This document shows, in pieces, positions 31,570 through 38,458 of a stretch of 38,458 nucleotides of DNA (position 1 is the stretch's first letter; each line of letters opens with the position of its first letter). The translations under genes and the position numbers were made by a program. The stretch spans positions 1 through 38,458 of the forward strand of contig JAPKBZ010000039.1 in NCBI GenBank assembly GCA_028823175.1. The letters are read 5' to 3'. The stretch comes from Myxococcota bacterium. GTDB lineage: Bacteria > Myxococcota_A > UBA9160 > UBA4427. Below the pieces are notes generated by a model, which ran no database searches, was not told the DNA's origin, and saw nothing but the letters and a program-made list of their open reading frames with translations.

Positions 31570-32772
31570 CTAGTCTCGACCCAACAATTTCTCGAGCGCT
31601 TCGCCTTCGAGGCCGGCGAGTTCCTCGAGAACCTCCCGGGTGTGCTCGCCCACCCGGGGAGGAGCGCGGCGAAGCTCGGGAGGCGTAGCGGAAAGGCCTA
31701 AGGGGCTTCGAACCGAGGGAACCGAGAAGCCATGCTCGTCCTGAATACTTCGGGCCAGGCCTCGAAAAATCGCCTGCTCCTCGCCAAAGGCTTGAGCGAT
31801 ATCGTTGATGGGCCCGGCGGGAATGCCCGCCTCCTCGAGGTCGGCGAGCCAATCTCCACGGCTGCGCTCCCTCATCGCCGAAGCGACCCGGGAGACCAAT
31901 TCCTCGCGATGCCGTACCCGGGCATCGTTGGTCGCGAAGCGTTCGTCGTCCGCCCATTCTTCCCGGCCCGCAAGCACGCAGAATCGGCGGAACTGCGCGT
32001 CGTTGCCCACCGCCAGGATGAGGTGTCCATCGGCCACATCGAAGACCTGATAGGGGACGATATTCGGGTGCGCGTTCCCGAGCCGCTCGGGCGCATCCCC
32101 CGTAAAAAGGTAATTGGCCGCCTGGTTGGCCAGGCTCGCAACCGTGACGTCGAAGAGGCTCATGTCGATATGCTGCCCCTCCCCCGTCCGCTCGGCGTGG
32201 TTGAGTGCCGCCAGGATCGCCACTGTGGCGTTGAGCCCGGTGAGGACATCGGATAGAGCAACCCCCACTTTCATGGGCATTCCGCCCGGCTCACCCGTCA
32301 CGCTCATCAGCCCCGCCATGCCCTGGATCATGAAGTCGTAACCCGCCCGGCCGGACTCTGGCCCCTGCTGGCCGAAGCCTGTAATCGAGCAGTAGACCAA
32401 CGCCGGATTCTCTGCGGCCAGGCTCGCGTAGTCCAAGCCGTAGCGCGCCAGGGCACCCTGCTTGAAATTTTCGACCACGACCTGGCTTTGCCGTGCGATT
32501 CGCTTCAGGGCATCGACCGCTTCGGGGTCGGCAATATCCAACGCCAGCGAGCGCTTATTGCGATTCACGGAACAGAAATAGGCCGATCTCTGGTCGTCCC
32601 CCTCTAGGTAGGGTGGGCCCCAACTGCGGGTGTCGTCTCCGACTCCCGGGCGCTCGACTTTGATGACGTCGGCCCCGAGATCTCCGAGGCATTGGGTCGT
32701 CCACGGACCCGCAAGGATTCGCGAGAGGTCGAGAACTCGAACATGAGAAAGAGCGCCTTGCTGCCCCTTCAT
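31570..32772 (-). CDS. CaiB/BaiF family III CoA-transferase
   Basis: This 400-aa cytoplasmic enzyme moves CoA between carboxylic acids. The N-terminus (LSHVRVLDLSRILAGPWTTQCLGDLGADVIKVERP) is the family signature, and Asp146 in RAGYDFMIQGMAGLMSVTGEP matches the catalytic Asp169 of formyl-CoA transferase. The block SLALDIADPEAVDALKRI and the later VPYQVFDVADGHLILAVGND are also typical. The substrate may be a carnitine, bile-acid, aromatic or methyl-branched acyl-CoA; the sequence does not decide. The ATG at 32772 is preceded by GGAGG at a spacing of 7 nt, a strong start. It is divergent from the NADH dehydrogenase gene across about 200 bp. Confidence 0.93.
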   Translation of the reverse strand: MKGQQGALSHVRVLDLSRILAGPWTTQCLGDLGADVIKVERPGVGDDTRSWGPPYLEGDDQRSAYFCSVNRNKRSLALDIADPEAVDALKRIARQSQVVVENFKQGALARYGLDYASLAAENPALVYCSITGFGQQGPESGRAGYDFMIQGMAGLMSVTGEPGGMPMKVGVALSDVLTGLNATVAILAALNHAERTGEGQHIDMSLFDVTVASLANQAANYLFTGDAPERLGNAHPNIVPYQVFDVADGHLILAVGNDAQFRRFCVLAGREEWADDERFATNDARVRHREELVSRVASAMRERSRGDWLADLEEAGIPAGPINDIAQAFGEEQAIFRGLARSIQDEHGFSVPSVRSPLGLSATPPELRRAPPRVGEHTREVLEELAGLEGEALEKLLGRD

Positions 32773-32973
32773 GGCTATTCCTCCAGATCCTGACCGGGAG
32801 AGTGCTCGCCCCCCTCGTACTCGGCGGCCGTGTGCCCCAAAAATACCAGAGAACCAACGAACCCACTCAACGGGTACTTGACCGCGCGTAATCCTAGCGT
32901 TCCGGCCTCGATTATGTTCGAGCGCCCGATAGACTCAAACGCGCAGTTATTCATCCAACAGGGGCATGCAGAT

Positions 32974-34290
32974 ATGCGAAGAGTCCTCATCGTCGGCGGT
33001 GGGTTCGGGGGGCTAAGCGTGGCCCGGGGCCTGGCCCACCAGCGCGAATTCGAGATCACCCTTCTCGACGAACGCAACTACCACCTCTTTCAGCCCCTTC
33101 TCTACCAGGTGGCCATGGCGGTCCTCAGCCCGGCTGAGATCGCTGCTCCGATTCGCAGCCTTCTCTCGAGCAACCCGCGCGCCTCGGTCCACCGGGAGCG
33201 GGCCGTCGAAATCGACCTGGCCAACCAGCGCGTGATCAGCGAACACCATGTCCACGAATACGACTATTTGGTCCTCGCCTGCGGCGCCCGGCACAGTTAT
33301 TTCGGCAACGAGACTTGGGAGCAGCACGCGCCTGGGCTCAAAAACCTCGAACAAGCCACCGAAATCAGAAGGCGGGTGCTCGAGGCATTCGAGGAGGCCG
33401 AAACCGAAGAGGATCCGGCGCGCCAGCAGTCATGGCTCACCTTCGTCGTCGTGGGGGGCGGCCCCACCGGCGTCGAACTCGCCGGGGCCCTGGGAGAAAT
33501 CAGCCGACACACCCTGGCTCGAGATTTCCGGCGTATCGACCCCACCCAGGCCCGAATCATCCTGATCGAAGCGAGCCCTCGGATCCTCGCCGCCTTCTCC
33601 GAGAAGCTCTCCCACCGGGCCATGCGCGACCTCGAAGGCCTGGGCGTGGAGGTCTGGACGGGCAAGCACGTCACCCGGATCGAAAGCGAGGGGGTAGAAA
33701 TTGGCGAGGAACGCATCCTGGCCAAGACGACGCTCTGGGCGGCCGGCGTTCAGGCGCCCGCCCTCAACCAGACCCTCGGCACCGAGCTCGATCGCCAGGG
33801 CCGCGCCCACGTCGAGCCGAGTCTCACCCTCCCCGGGCACCCCAACGTCTTCGTCATCGGCGACCAGGCCCATTGTCCCGGCCCCGATGGAGCGCCGCTC
33901 CCCGGAGTGGCCCCTGTCGCGCTGCAACAGGGCCGTTACGTGGCCCGCTCCCTCGCACACCACGCTCGCGGTGAGAGCTTCCCGGCCTTCACGTATCGAG
34001 ACAAGGGCCGCATGGCCACCATCGGCCACAGCCGCGCCGTTGCGGAAATTGGAAAGATCCGGTTCACCGGCCGAATAGCCTGGTGGGCCTGGCTCTTGGT
34101 CCACATCTATTACCTGGTGGGTTTCAAGAACCGGGTTTTTGTCCTACTCCAGTGGGCCGCGGCCTTCGTCAGCTTCAGCCGGGGGGCGCGGCTGATCGTC
34201 GGCAAGAAGTGGCGTTTCTACCCAGAGACCGAAGAAGAGGCCGAGCCTCCCCCGGAAGCGGTCAATCCTGCGCCCGGCTCGAACGACTGA
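32974..34290 (+). CDS. Type II NADH dehydrogenase (NDH-2)
   Basis: This 438-aa membrane-bound flavoprotein would pass electrons from NADH to quinone without pumping protons. The FAD Rossmann motif GGGFGG is at residues 8-13, followed by LLDERNYHLFQPLLYQVAMAVLSPAEIAAPIR, a block typical of NDH-2. The NADH-binding motif GGGPTGVELAG is at 161-171. TLWAAGVQAPAL and NVFVIGDQAHCP mark the quinone/FAD end. The C-terminal about 60 residues contain hydrophobic and Trp-rich stretches (AWWAWLLVHIYYLVGF; FVLLQWAAAFVSF) for membrane attachment. I start it at the ATG at 32974, preceded by AGGGG; upstream in-frame starts exist but would add residues not expected in the family. Its last 29 bp overlap the leftward phosphodiesterase gene. 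Confidence 0.92.
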   Translation: MRRVLIVGGGFGGLSVARGLAHQREFEITLLDERNYHLFQPLLYQVAMAVLSPAEIAAPIRSLLSSNPRASVHRERAVEIDLANQRVISEHHVHEYDYLVLACGARHSYFGNETWEQHAPGLKNLEQATEIRRRVLEAFEEAETEEDPARQQSWLTFVVVGGGPTGVELAGALGEISRHTLARDFRRIDPTQARIILIEASPRILAAFSEKLSHRAMRDLEGLGVEVWTGKHVTRIESEGVEIGEERILAKTTLWAAGVQAPALNQTLGTELDRQGRAHVEPSLTLPGHPNVFVIGDQAHCPGPDGAPLPGVAPVALQQGRYVARSLAHHARGESFPAFTYRDKGRMATIGHSRAVAEIGKIRFTGRIAWWAWLLVHIYYLVGFKNRVFVLLQWAAAFVSFSRGARLIVGKKWRFYPETEEEAEPPPEAVNPAPGSND

Positions 34291-35569
34291 CTCGAGCGGG
34301 CTCCGGCGCACCCGCCGTATTCCCCAAGAAGGCGCCGACTCCGGCTATGGGCGTCCCCTCGCTCATCTTCGGCGGGTCAATCCCCAGCAGGCGAGTCACC
34401 GTCGACGCAACGTCCACCGACCGTACCTCCCCTGGGCTCGAGCCGGCCTCGACGCCTCGGCCCAGAGCAAAAAAGATCGCCCCCATGGCCGGGTGATCCG
34501 GCGCGTAGCCGTGTTTACCCTGGCGAGCCTGGGGGTTCCACAGCCGCCGGGCCCCGAAATAGACGCGGGGCAAAAGCTCTTCTCGCGCGAAACTGCGGGG
34601 GGGATCGATCAGAACCACGAGATCCCCCGTGCGCTGGGGATGAGCGAGGCGCAGAGCTTCGGGCAATTCCCCTCCGCGATAGGCCTGAAGGCCCGAGTCC
34701 TCGGCGATCAGGGCCTCGGCCCGATCACGATCCGACGGGTCATCGAGAAAAATATGCGCCACCGCTGTCCCGTGCTGCACCCGGGCCGGGATTCCCGCAG
34801 CCTCAAAGCGCTCGGCCAGGGGCACCGACCCCTCTACCGCCAGCATGCCATGATCGCTCACTACCAAGAGGGTCACCTGGCCCCAGGCTTTCCGGGCATC
34901 GAGCCCTGCCAAAAGCCTGCCCAGCTCGGCATCCTGCTCCTCGAGGGCCTCGATCACCTCGGCCGAGTCCGGCCCGAATTTATGCCCCGCCCTATCCGCC
35001 CCATGCCACCAACTCATGATCAGGCCAGGCCTGTCGCGCTCGGACAGATCGAGCCATTCGAGGATCTGGTCGACCTTCGCCCGCTCGGAAACGCCGCTGT
35101 CGAAGGTCTCTCTCCGATACTGCGCGCTGACTCCGTTCCAGGGTTTCCGGCTCCCCACCCAGAACAGGGTGGCTGCCGGAATTCCCTGGCGCTCGGCGGT
35201 CACCCAGAGCGGCTCGGCCTTGAGCCAACTCGGTCCCTCGCCCTTTTCGTAATCGTAGAGTCCCCGTTCTCGATCCCAGAAGCGGTTGTCCACGATGCCG
35301 TGGCGATCGGGATAGGTTCCCGTCGCCAGGGAGACGTGGTTGGAAAAGGTGCTCGAGGGGAACACCGGGCGCATTCGCCCAGCCCGCAGCCCTTGCTCCT
35401 GCATTCGTGCCAGCGCCGGCAGGTGGGCCTTGTCGGGATAATCGTGGCGCACGCCATCCAGTGAAATCACGATCACCGTGGGGCCCGCTTCCGCCCCGGC
35501 AGTCCCAAGCAGGCAGACCAGAAGTGTGAAAAGAGCGCCGGAGAGAAGCGGGCTCAAGGCCCTATCCAC
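34262..35569 (-). CDS. Nucleotide pyrophosphatase/phosphodiesterase-like protein (alkaline phosphatase superfamily)
   Basis: This 435-aa exported metallo-phosphodiesterase belongs to the NPP type. The signal peptide is at residues 1-28 (LFTLLVCLLGTAGAEA). Metal-binding Asp38 lies in VISLDGVRHDY; the nucleophile Thr74 is in SSTFSNH with Asn77 following, and LATGTYPDRHGI continues the NPP block. The second metal set is seen in HGADRAGHKFGP, VSDHGM and KHGYAPDHPAM. The protein should hydrolyse phosphodiesters or pyrophosphates of nucleotides or lipids in the periplasm using two zinc ions. The start is uncertain: the GTG at 35569 has GGGGAGGG some 12 nt upstream, while a TTG at 35593 would overlap the preceding stop as TTGA. 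It lies directly behind the lipoprotein gene on the same strand. Confidence 0.87.
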   Translation of the reverse strand: MDRALSPLLSGALFTLLVCLLGTAGAEAGPTVIVISLDGVRHDYPDKAHLPALARMQEQGLRAGRMRPVFPSSTFSNHVSLATGTYPDRHGIVDNRFWDRERGLYDYEKGEGPSWLKAEPLWVTAERQGIPAATLFWVGSRKPWNGVSAQYRRETFDSGVSERAKVDQILEWLDLSERDRPGLIMSWWHGADRAGHKFGPDSAEVIEALEEQDAELGRLLAGLDARKAWGQVTLLVVSDHGMLAVEGSVPLAERFEAAGIPARVQHGTAVAHIFLDDPSDRDRAEALIAEDSGLQAYRGGELPEALRLAHPQRTGDLVVLIDPPRSFAREELLPRVYFGARRLWNPQARQGKHGYAPDHPAMGAIFFALGRGVEAGSSPGEVRSVDVASTVTRLLGIDPPKMSEGTPIAGVGAFLGNTAGAPEPARVSRSSRAQD

Positions 35570-35589
35570 CCTCTGGGATCGCCCTCCCC

Positions 35590-36318
35590 TCAAGGCGCCG
35601 GAACTTCCTTGAGCGCTTTGAACTGATCGAGTTCTCGGCGCAGGTCCATTGCCCACTGGTCGAAAACCCGACGAACGGCGCCGGAGTTTTGCACGGGATT
35701 ACTCTCGTAGAACTCACCGAATCCATTGTCGATACTGTTGCGCTGACCGACGCGGACCAGGGGCTCTCCCGTCACCGAATCGTTGGCGTCGAGGACCAGG
35801 GTCATCGCTCCCGAAGAACTGGCATAAACCGACTCATCGGCCAGCTGTTGGTTCTGGGGAGGCACCGTAATCACAAGACCCACGATATGGCCCGCAACGC
35901 GAAGAACGTTCGGCCCCGGCTCGGTCACGACTTTAAAATCGCTGTTCTTGGTCAATTCCTTGGCGAAAGCCTCATGAAAATATTTCTTCATGTATCCCGT
36001 AGCCTGGGAGGACAGAGCAAAATTATCGTTCAATCCATCGAGTTCGCCGGGCATGACGTTCTTCCGGGGAGGGCGCTGATAAGAAATCGTGACCTCCTCA
36101 AGGATCACGGCATCGTAACTTCCAAGCTCTGCACCCGGCTTGACAAATGTCGCGGCGAAGGGTTCCCACTTGATGCGGTGCAGGCCATCGGGCGTCACTG
36201 CCCCCTCGCCCGTCGCGTAGTAGACCTTGTCGCCCCCTGAACCGGACCCGGAGCCTGACGCACAGCCGATGAGGCAAAGGGCGAGAAAGAGGGGCAGGCC
36301 GAGGCCGAAGCTTTTCAT
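35590..36318 (-). CDS. DUF3313-like lipoprotein
   Basis: This 242-aa protein has a lipoprotein signal ending LIGC (Cys19), followed by a short flexible Ser/Gly repeat (ASGSGSGSGG). The body matches my recollection of the DUF3313 family: WEPFAATFVKPGAELGSYDAVILEEVTISY, a helix with YFHEAFAKELTKNSDFKVV, then VLRVAGHIVGLVITVPP and GAMTLVLDANDSVTGEPLVRVGQR, which suggests an alpha/beta outer-membrane lipoprotein domain. The function of the family is unknown. The ATG at 36318 has GGGAG 6 nt upstream. It precedes the phosphodiesterase in what looks like a two-gene operon. Confidence 0.8.
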   Translation of the reverse strand: MKSFGLGLPLFLALCLIGCASGSGSGSGGDKVYYATGEGAVTPDGLHRIKWEPFAATFVKPGAELGSYDAVILEEVTISYQRPPRKNVMPGELDGLNDNFALSSQATGYMKKYFHEAFAKELTKNSDFKVVTEPGPNVLRVAGHIVGLVITVPPQNQQLADESVYASSSGAMTLVLDANDSVTGEPLVRVGQRNSIDNGFGEFYESNPVQNSGAVRRVFDQWAMDLRRELDQFKALKEVPAP

Positions 36319-36907
36319 CGTGTTCTCCCGAAAAATGGTTTGCGCGTTGGGGAGAGCCTACCTGCATCGATGGCAACTCTCCAAGCCCCACCCTAGGAAA
36401 TCAAAAACTTTGAAATCCGCACCTCCGGAAGCGCGAGACCCGTTGGAGACGGTCCGCCGGACCCGGCCAGGGAGCCGGCGACCCTCGAGCCAAAAACTGC
36501 TCCGGCCGAACAACCAAGCACAAAGCGCGGCGGCCTATATCGCCGCCTGTCCTGCCCTCCAACCTTCGCGCCCTCCCCCGACGACCGGGTCGGCAAAGCA
36601 AACCCAAGCGCCTCCTCCCCGAACTGCAACCATGGCCGGAGGACGGACTCGGGGCAGCAGTCGCCCCCAGCCAAAAACCCGCAACTACCCCCAGGGGAAG
36701 GCCCTCTGAATTCGAGAACCGCTACCCTGCGCGCCCGGGGGGCCAGGGCGCTAAACATGCCGAGAAGGCCTGGGCACCTTCAGAGAATTTTGGATCGCGG
36801 AGTGTGAGCACGACCATGCTGAACCAACCCGGGCGAGAGCCCGGCCCGAGGCTACGGGCAGACACTGGGGCAGACCCGCGCGACACGGGCCACCCGAGGT
36901 CCTTCCG
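36319..36907. other. Long non-coding gap between divergent genes
   Basis: These 589 bp separate the leftward lipoprotein gene from the rightward flippase gene. Open frames on both strands are Pro/Arg/Ser-rich with no recognisable domain, so I see no gene. The stretch holds an inverted repeat GGAGAG / CTCTCC around a 20-base loop near 36350-36385, a short GGTCCG-CCGGACC palindrome near 36450, an AT-rich patch near 36395-36415 and the hairpin at 36829-36844. It may carry both promoters and a long flippase leader, or be a gene relic too decayed to recognise. Confidence 0.4.
36829..36844 (+). other. Hairpin with GNRA-type loop in the flippase leader
   Basis: CCGGGC-GAGA-GCCCGG is a perfect six-pair stem closed by a GAGA tetraloop, a GNRA loop that is especially stable in RNA. 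It lies 63 nt upstream of the flippase ATG and is not followed by a T run. Confidence 0.4.
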
Positions 36908-38428
36908 ATGAGCGATCCCGAAGGGCCTGACGTCCCCAGCCTGAAGGACAGCGCGCGCCGCTCCCTGCCCTACGCCGCACTGTCCGGGGGGCTGCGAATC
37001 CTGCTCTCCCTGGTGGGGATGCTGCTCCTCGTTCGCTACCTGCCCCCGAACCTCTACGGCAAGTGGGCAGTCATGATGGGGTTCGGCGCCCCGATCATGC
37101 TCTTCACCTCGCTTGGGTTTCGCCATTCCCTGCTGCGCTTCACGCCCACAATAGAAAGCTCCGAAGAACGAAGCCGCTTTCTGTGGTCGGTTCTCTTTCG
37201 GCGGCTCACCGTGGCCCTGGCCCTGTGCATCGCCACCTTCCTCGCCTTCCCCCTCTTCGCGGACCGCCTCGGACTCGCGGGGCAATCAGAGGTCATCCGA
37301 TGGCTGATCTCCGGCTTCTTCCTATTGGCTGCCAGCCAGTACCTGGTCGTCGGACTCAATGCGGGCTTCCGACAGCGCGAAGTCTTCTATGGCAGCGTAA
37401 TTCAGCAGGGCGGCATCCTGATCACTGTCTTCCTGGGCATCCGTTGGGAGGCAGACCTCGTCTATTTCGCGGCAGCCCAACTCGTCGCCAACGCGATCTA
37501 CACCCTCTTCAACCTCACCGTGGCCATCCGTTACCTGGGTGGACCCAGGTGGGCCGATCTCAAAACGAAGCACCAGGAGAACAGCGAGGAGAGACATTAC
37601 CGACGCAGTTCCTTCGTAGACGACCTCGGCAATAGTTTTCTATCCGCGGACATGAGCCGGTTCATCCTGGCCGCCTTCTCGACGAGCCCCCAAGTGGCCG
37701 TCTACGCCGTGGCGGCCAATCTCGTGCAACGACTGCGCGCCTTCATCCCCCTCGAGGTTTTCCGCCCGATTGCGACCATTCTCTTCTTCAAACGCTTCGA
37801 GGAAGCGAGCACTATTGCCGAGGTAAACCGGATGTTTCATCTCCTGTTCACCGTGAATCGCATCGTAACCGTTGCCTACCTGGCCCTTTTTATCCCCATC
37901 GGCCATGAAGCGCTGGTTTGGATCTTTCGCCCCGACTACGGCGACTCCTACCTGCCCGCTCTAGCTCTATTGATTGGGATAGGCGTATTCGGAATGCCCA
38001 TCGGCTTGGTCGCCCAAACGCTGCAAAGGCCCCAATGGCTGGTCTACTCCAAGGTGGCCGTCCTGCTGAATCTCGGGCTGGGCATTCCCTTGACGATCGA
38101 ATACGGCGCACTCGGCATGGCCTGCGCCACGGCGTTGAGCGAGTTCTCGAAGAACCTGATTGTCTACGGACTGCTCCGCCGAGAATTTGAAATTCGATAC
38201 CCCTGGGGTTCCAGCATTCGAATTTTTTTAGCAGCCATAGTGGTCGCCGGGCTGCTCCTGTTCCTGAAGGAGCACATCAACTTCATCGTCGCAGGCGGGC
38301 TGGGAGGCGTGGCTTGGATCGTTGCCCTCCGGGCCTTTCGTGTGCTCAGCAAGGATCAGCGCGAGCTACTCCATGGCATCACCCCGCCCCGCTTTCAGAA
38401 GACCCTTCGGGTCGTCCTGGGAGCCTAG
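36908..38428 (+). CDS. Polysaccharide/oligosaccharide flippase (Wzx-like, MOP superfamily)
   Basis: This is a 506-aa inner-membrane protein with about 12-14 hydrophobic helices. The N-terminus (SLPYAALSGGLRILLSLVGMLLLVRYLPPNLYGKWAVMMG) matches the first helices of polysaccharide biosynthesis transporters, with the typical Arg and YGKW-like turn. A cytoplasmic loop at about residues 215-240 is charged (KTKHQENSEERHYRR) and is followed by SRFILAAFSTSPQVAVYAVAANLV, characteristic of the second half. Such proteins flip lipid-linked sugar chains across the inner membrane for O-antigen, capsule or exopolysaccharide. No glycosyltransferase lies to the left; a sugar locus may continue to the right beyond the window. 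The ATG is preceded by GAGG about 9 nt upstream. Confidence 0.87.
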   Translation: MSDPEGPDVPSLKDSARRSLPYAALSGGLRILLSLVGMLLLVRYLPPNLYGKWAVMMGFGAPIMLFTSLGFRHSLLRFTPTIESSEERSRFLWSVLFRRLTVALALCIATFLAFPLFADRLGLAGQSEVIRWLISGFFLLAASQYLVVGLNAGFRQREVFYGSVIQQGGILITVFLGIRWEADLVYFAAAQLVANAIYTLFNLTVAIRYLGGPRWADLKTKHQENSEERHYRRSSFVDDLGNSFLSADMSRFILAAFSTSPQVAVYAVAANLVQRLRAFIPLEVFRPIATILFFKRFEEASTIAEVNRMFHLLFTVNRIVTVAYLALFIPIGHEALVWIFRPDYGDSYLPALALLIGIGVFGMPIGLVAQTLQRPQWLVYSKVAVLLNLGLGIPLTIEYGALGMACATALSEFSKNLIVYGLLRREFEIRYPWGSSIRIFLAAIVVAGLLLFLKEHINFIVAGGLGGVAWIVALRAFRVLSKDQRELLHGITPPRFQKTLRVVLGA

Positions 38429-38458
38429 TGGGGCCGATTTCCTTTTGGGCTAACGGAG

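Noticed and set aside
32878-32918. TTGACC (-35-like) before the NADH dehydrogenase gene
   Set aside because: The nearest -10-like hexamer is about 29 bp away, too far for a sigma70 promoter.
36393-36758. Leftward open frame of 121 codons in the long gap, and a rightward one of 160 codons
   Set aside because: Neither has a known domain, a good start or normal residue composition; the region is reported as non-coding.
1-38458. tRNA, rRNA, CRISPR arrays and insertion sequences
   Set aside because: I looked for T-loop-like motifs, regular spaced repeats and transposase-like proteins and found none.

Overview
The window reads as chromosomal DNA of a Gram-negative, high-GC (about 60% or more by eye) heterotrophic bacterium. 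It encodes many lipoproteins, Sec signal peptides, an outer-membrane beta-barrel and a complete RND-type tripartite pump. The metabolic genes (Baeyer-Villiger monooxygenase, CaiB/BaiF CoA-transferase, crotonase, SnoaL-like and APH-like proteins, carotenoid oxygenase) fit an aerobic proteobacterium or myxobacterium-like organism. I cannot place it more precisely. I see no rRNA, tRNA, CRISPR array, insertion sequence or convincing intrinsic terminator.

Left part (1-7.5 kb): a decayed C-terminal remnant of a DNA photolyase lies in frame behind a five-helix membrane protein. A 381-bp AT-rich gap follows, then a rightward run: a patatin-like lipoprotein, two overlapping secreted proteins of unknown function, a Gfo/Idh/MocA dehydrogenase, and a 617-aa membrane protein that appears to fuse two uncharacterised families usually encoded by adjacent genes (TIGR03546-like plus TIGR03545/AsmA-like).

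Middle (7.5-17 kb): leftward genes for a PPi-type phosphofructokinase and a dienoyl-CoA isomerase whose frame is broken at a run of nine T. Divergent to them is a TetR regulator overlapping a Baeyer-Villiger monooxygenase, followed by a DUF481 outer-membrane protein, a SirB1-like transglutaminase-fold protein and a SnoaL-like protein. A leftward carotenoid oxygenase and periplasmic glutathione peroxidase overlap by 8 bp.

17-25 kb: an unusual APH-like phosphotransferase and a four-helix membrane protein read rightward and collide, with a 60-bp overlap, with a leftward pair: a di-heme cytochrome c peroxidase-family protein and a GH106-like glycoside hydrolase. A large MscS-family channel follows.

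25-38 kb: a compact RND efflux operon (adaptor, pump, outer-membrane factor), a leftward CaiB/BaiF CoA-transferase, a rightward type II NADH dehydrogenase, a leftward DUF3313-like lipoprotein plus nucleotide-pyrophosphatase-like phosphodiesterase, a 589-bp non-coding gap and a polysaccharide flippase near the right edge.

The observations most worth checking are the T9 frameshift in an otherwise intact catalytic-site isomerase, the TIGR03546/TIGR03545-type fusion, 15-bp tandem repeats at three separate export signals, the photolyase relic, and a phosphotransferase with a reshaped catalytic loop.
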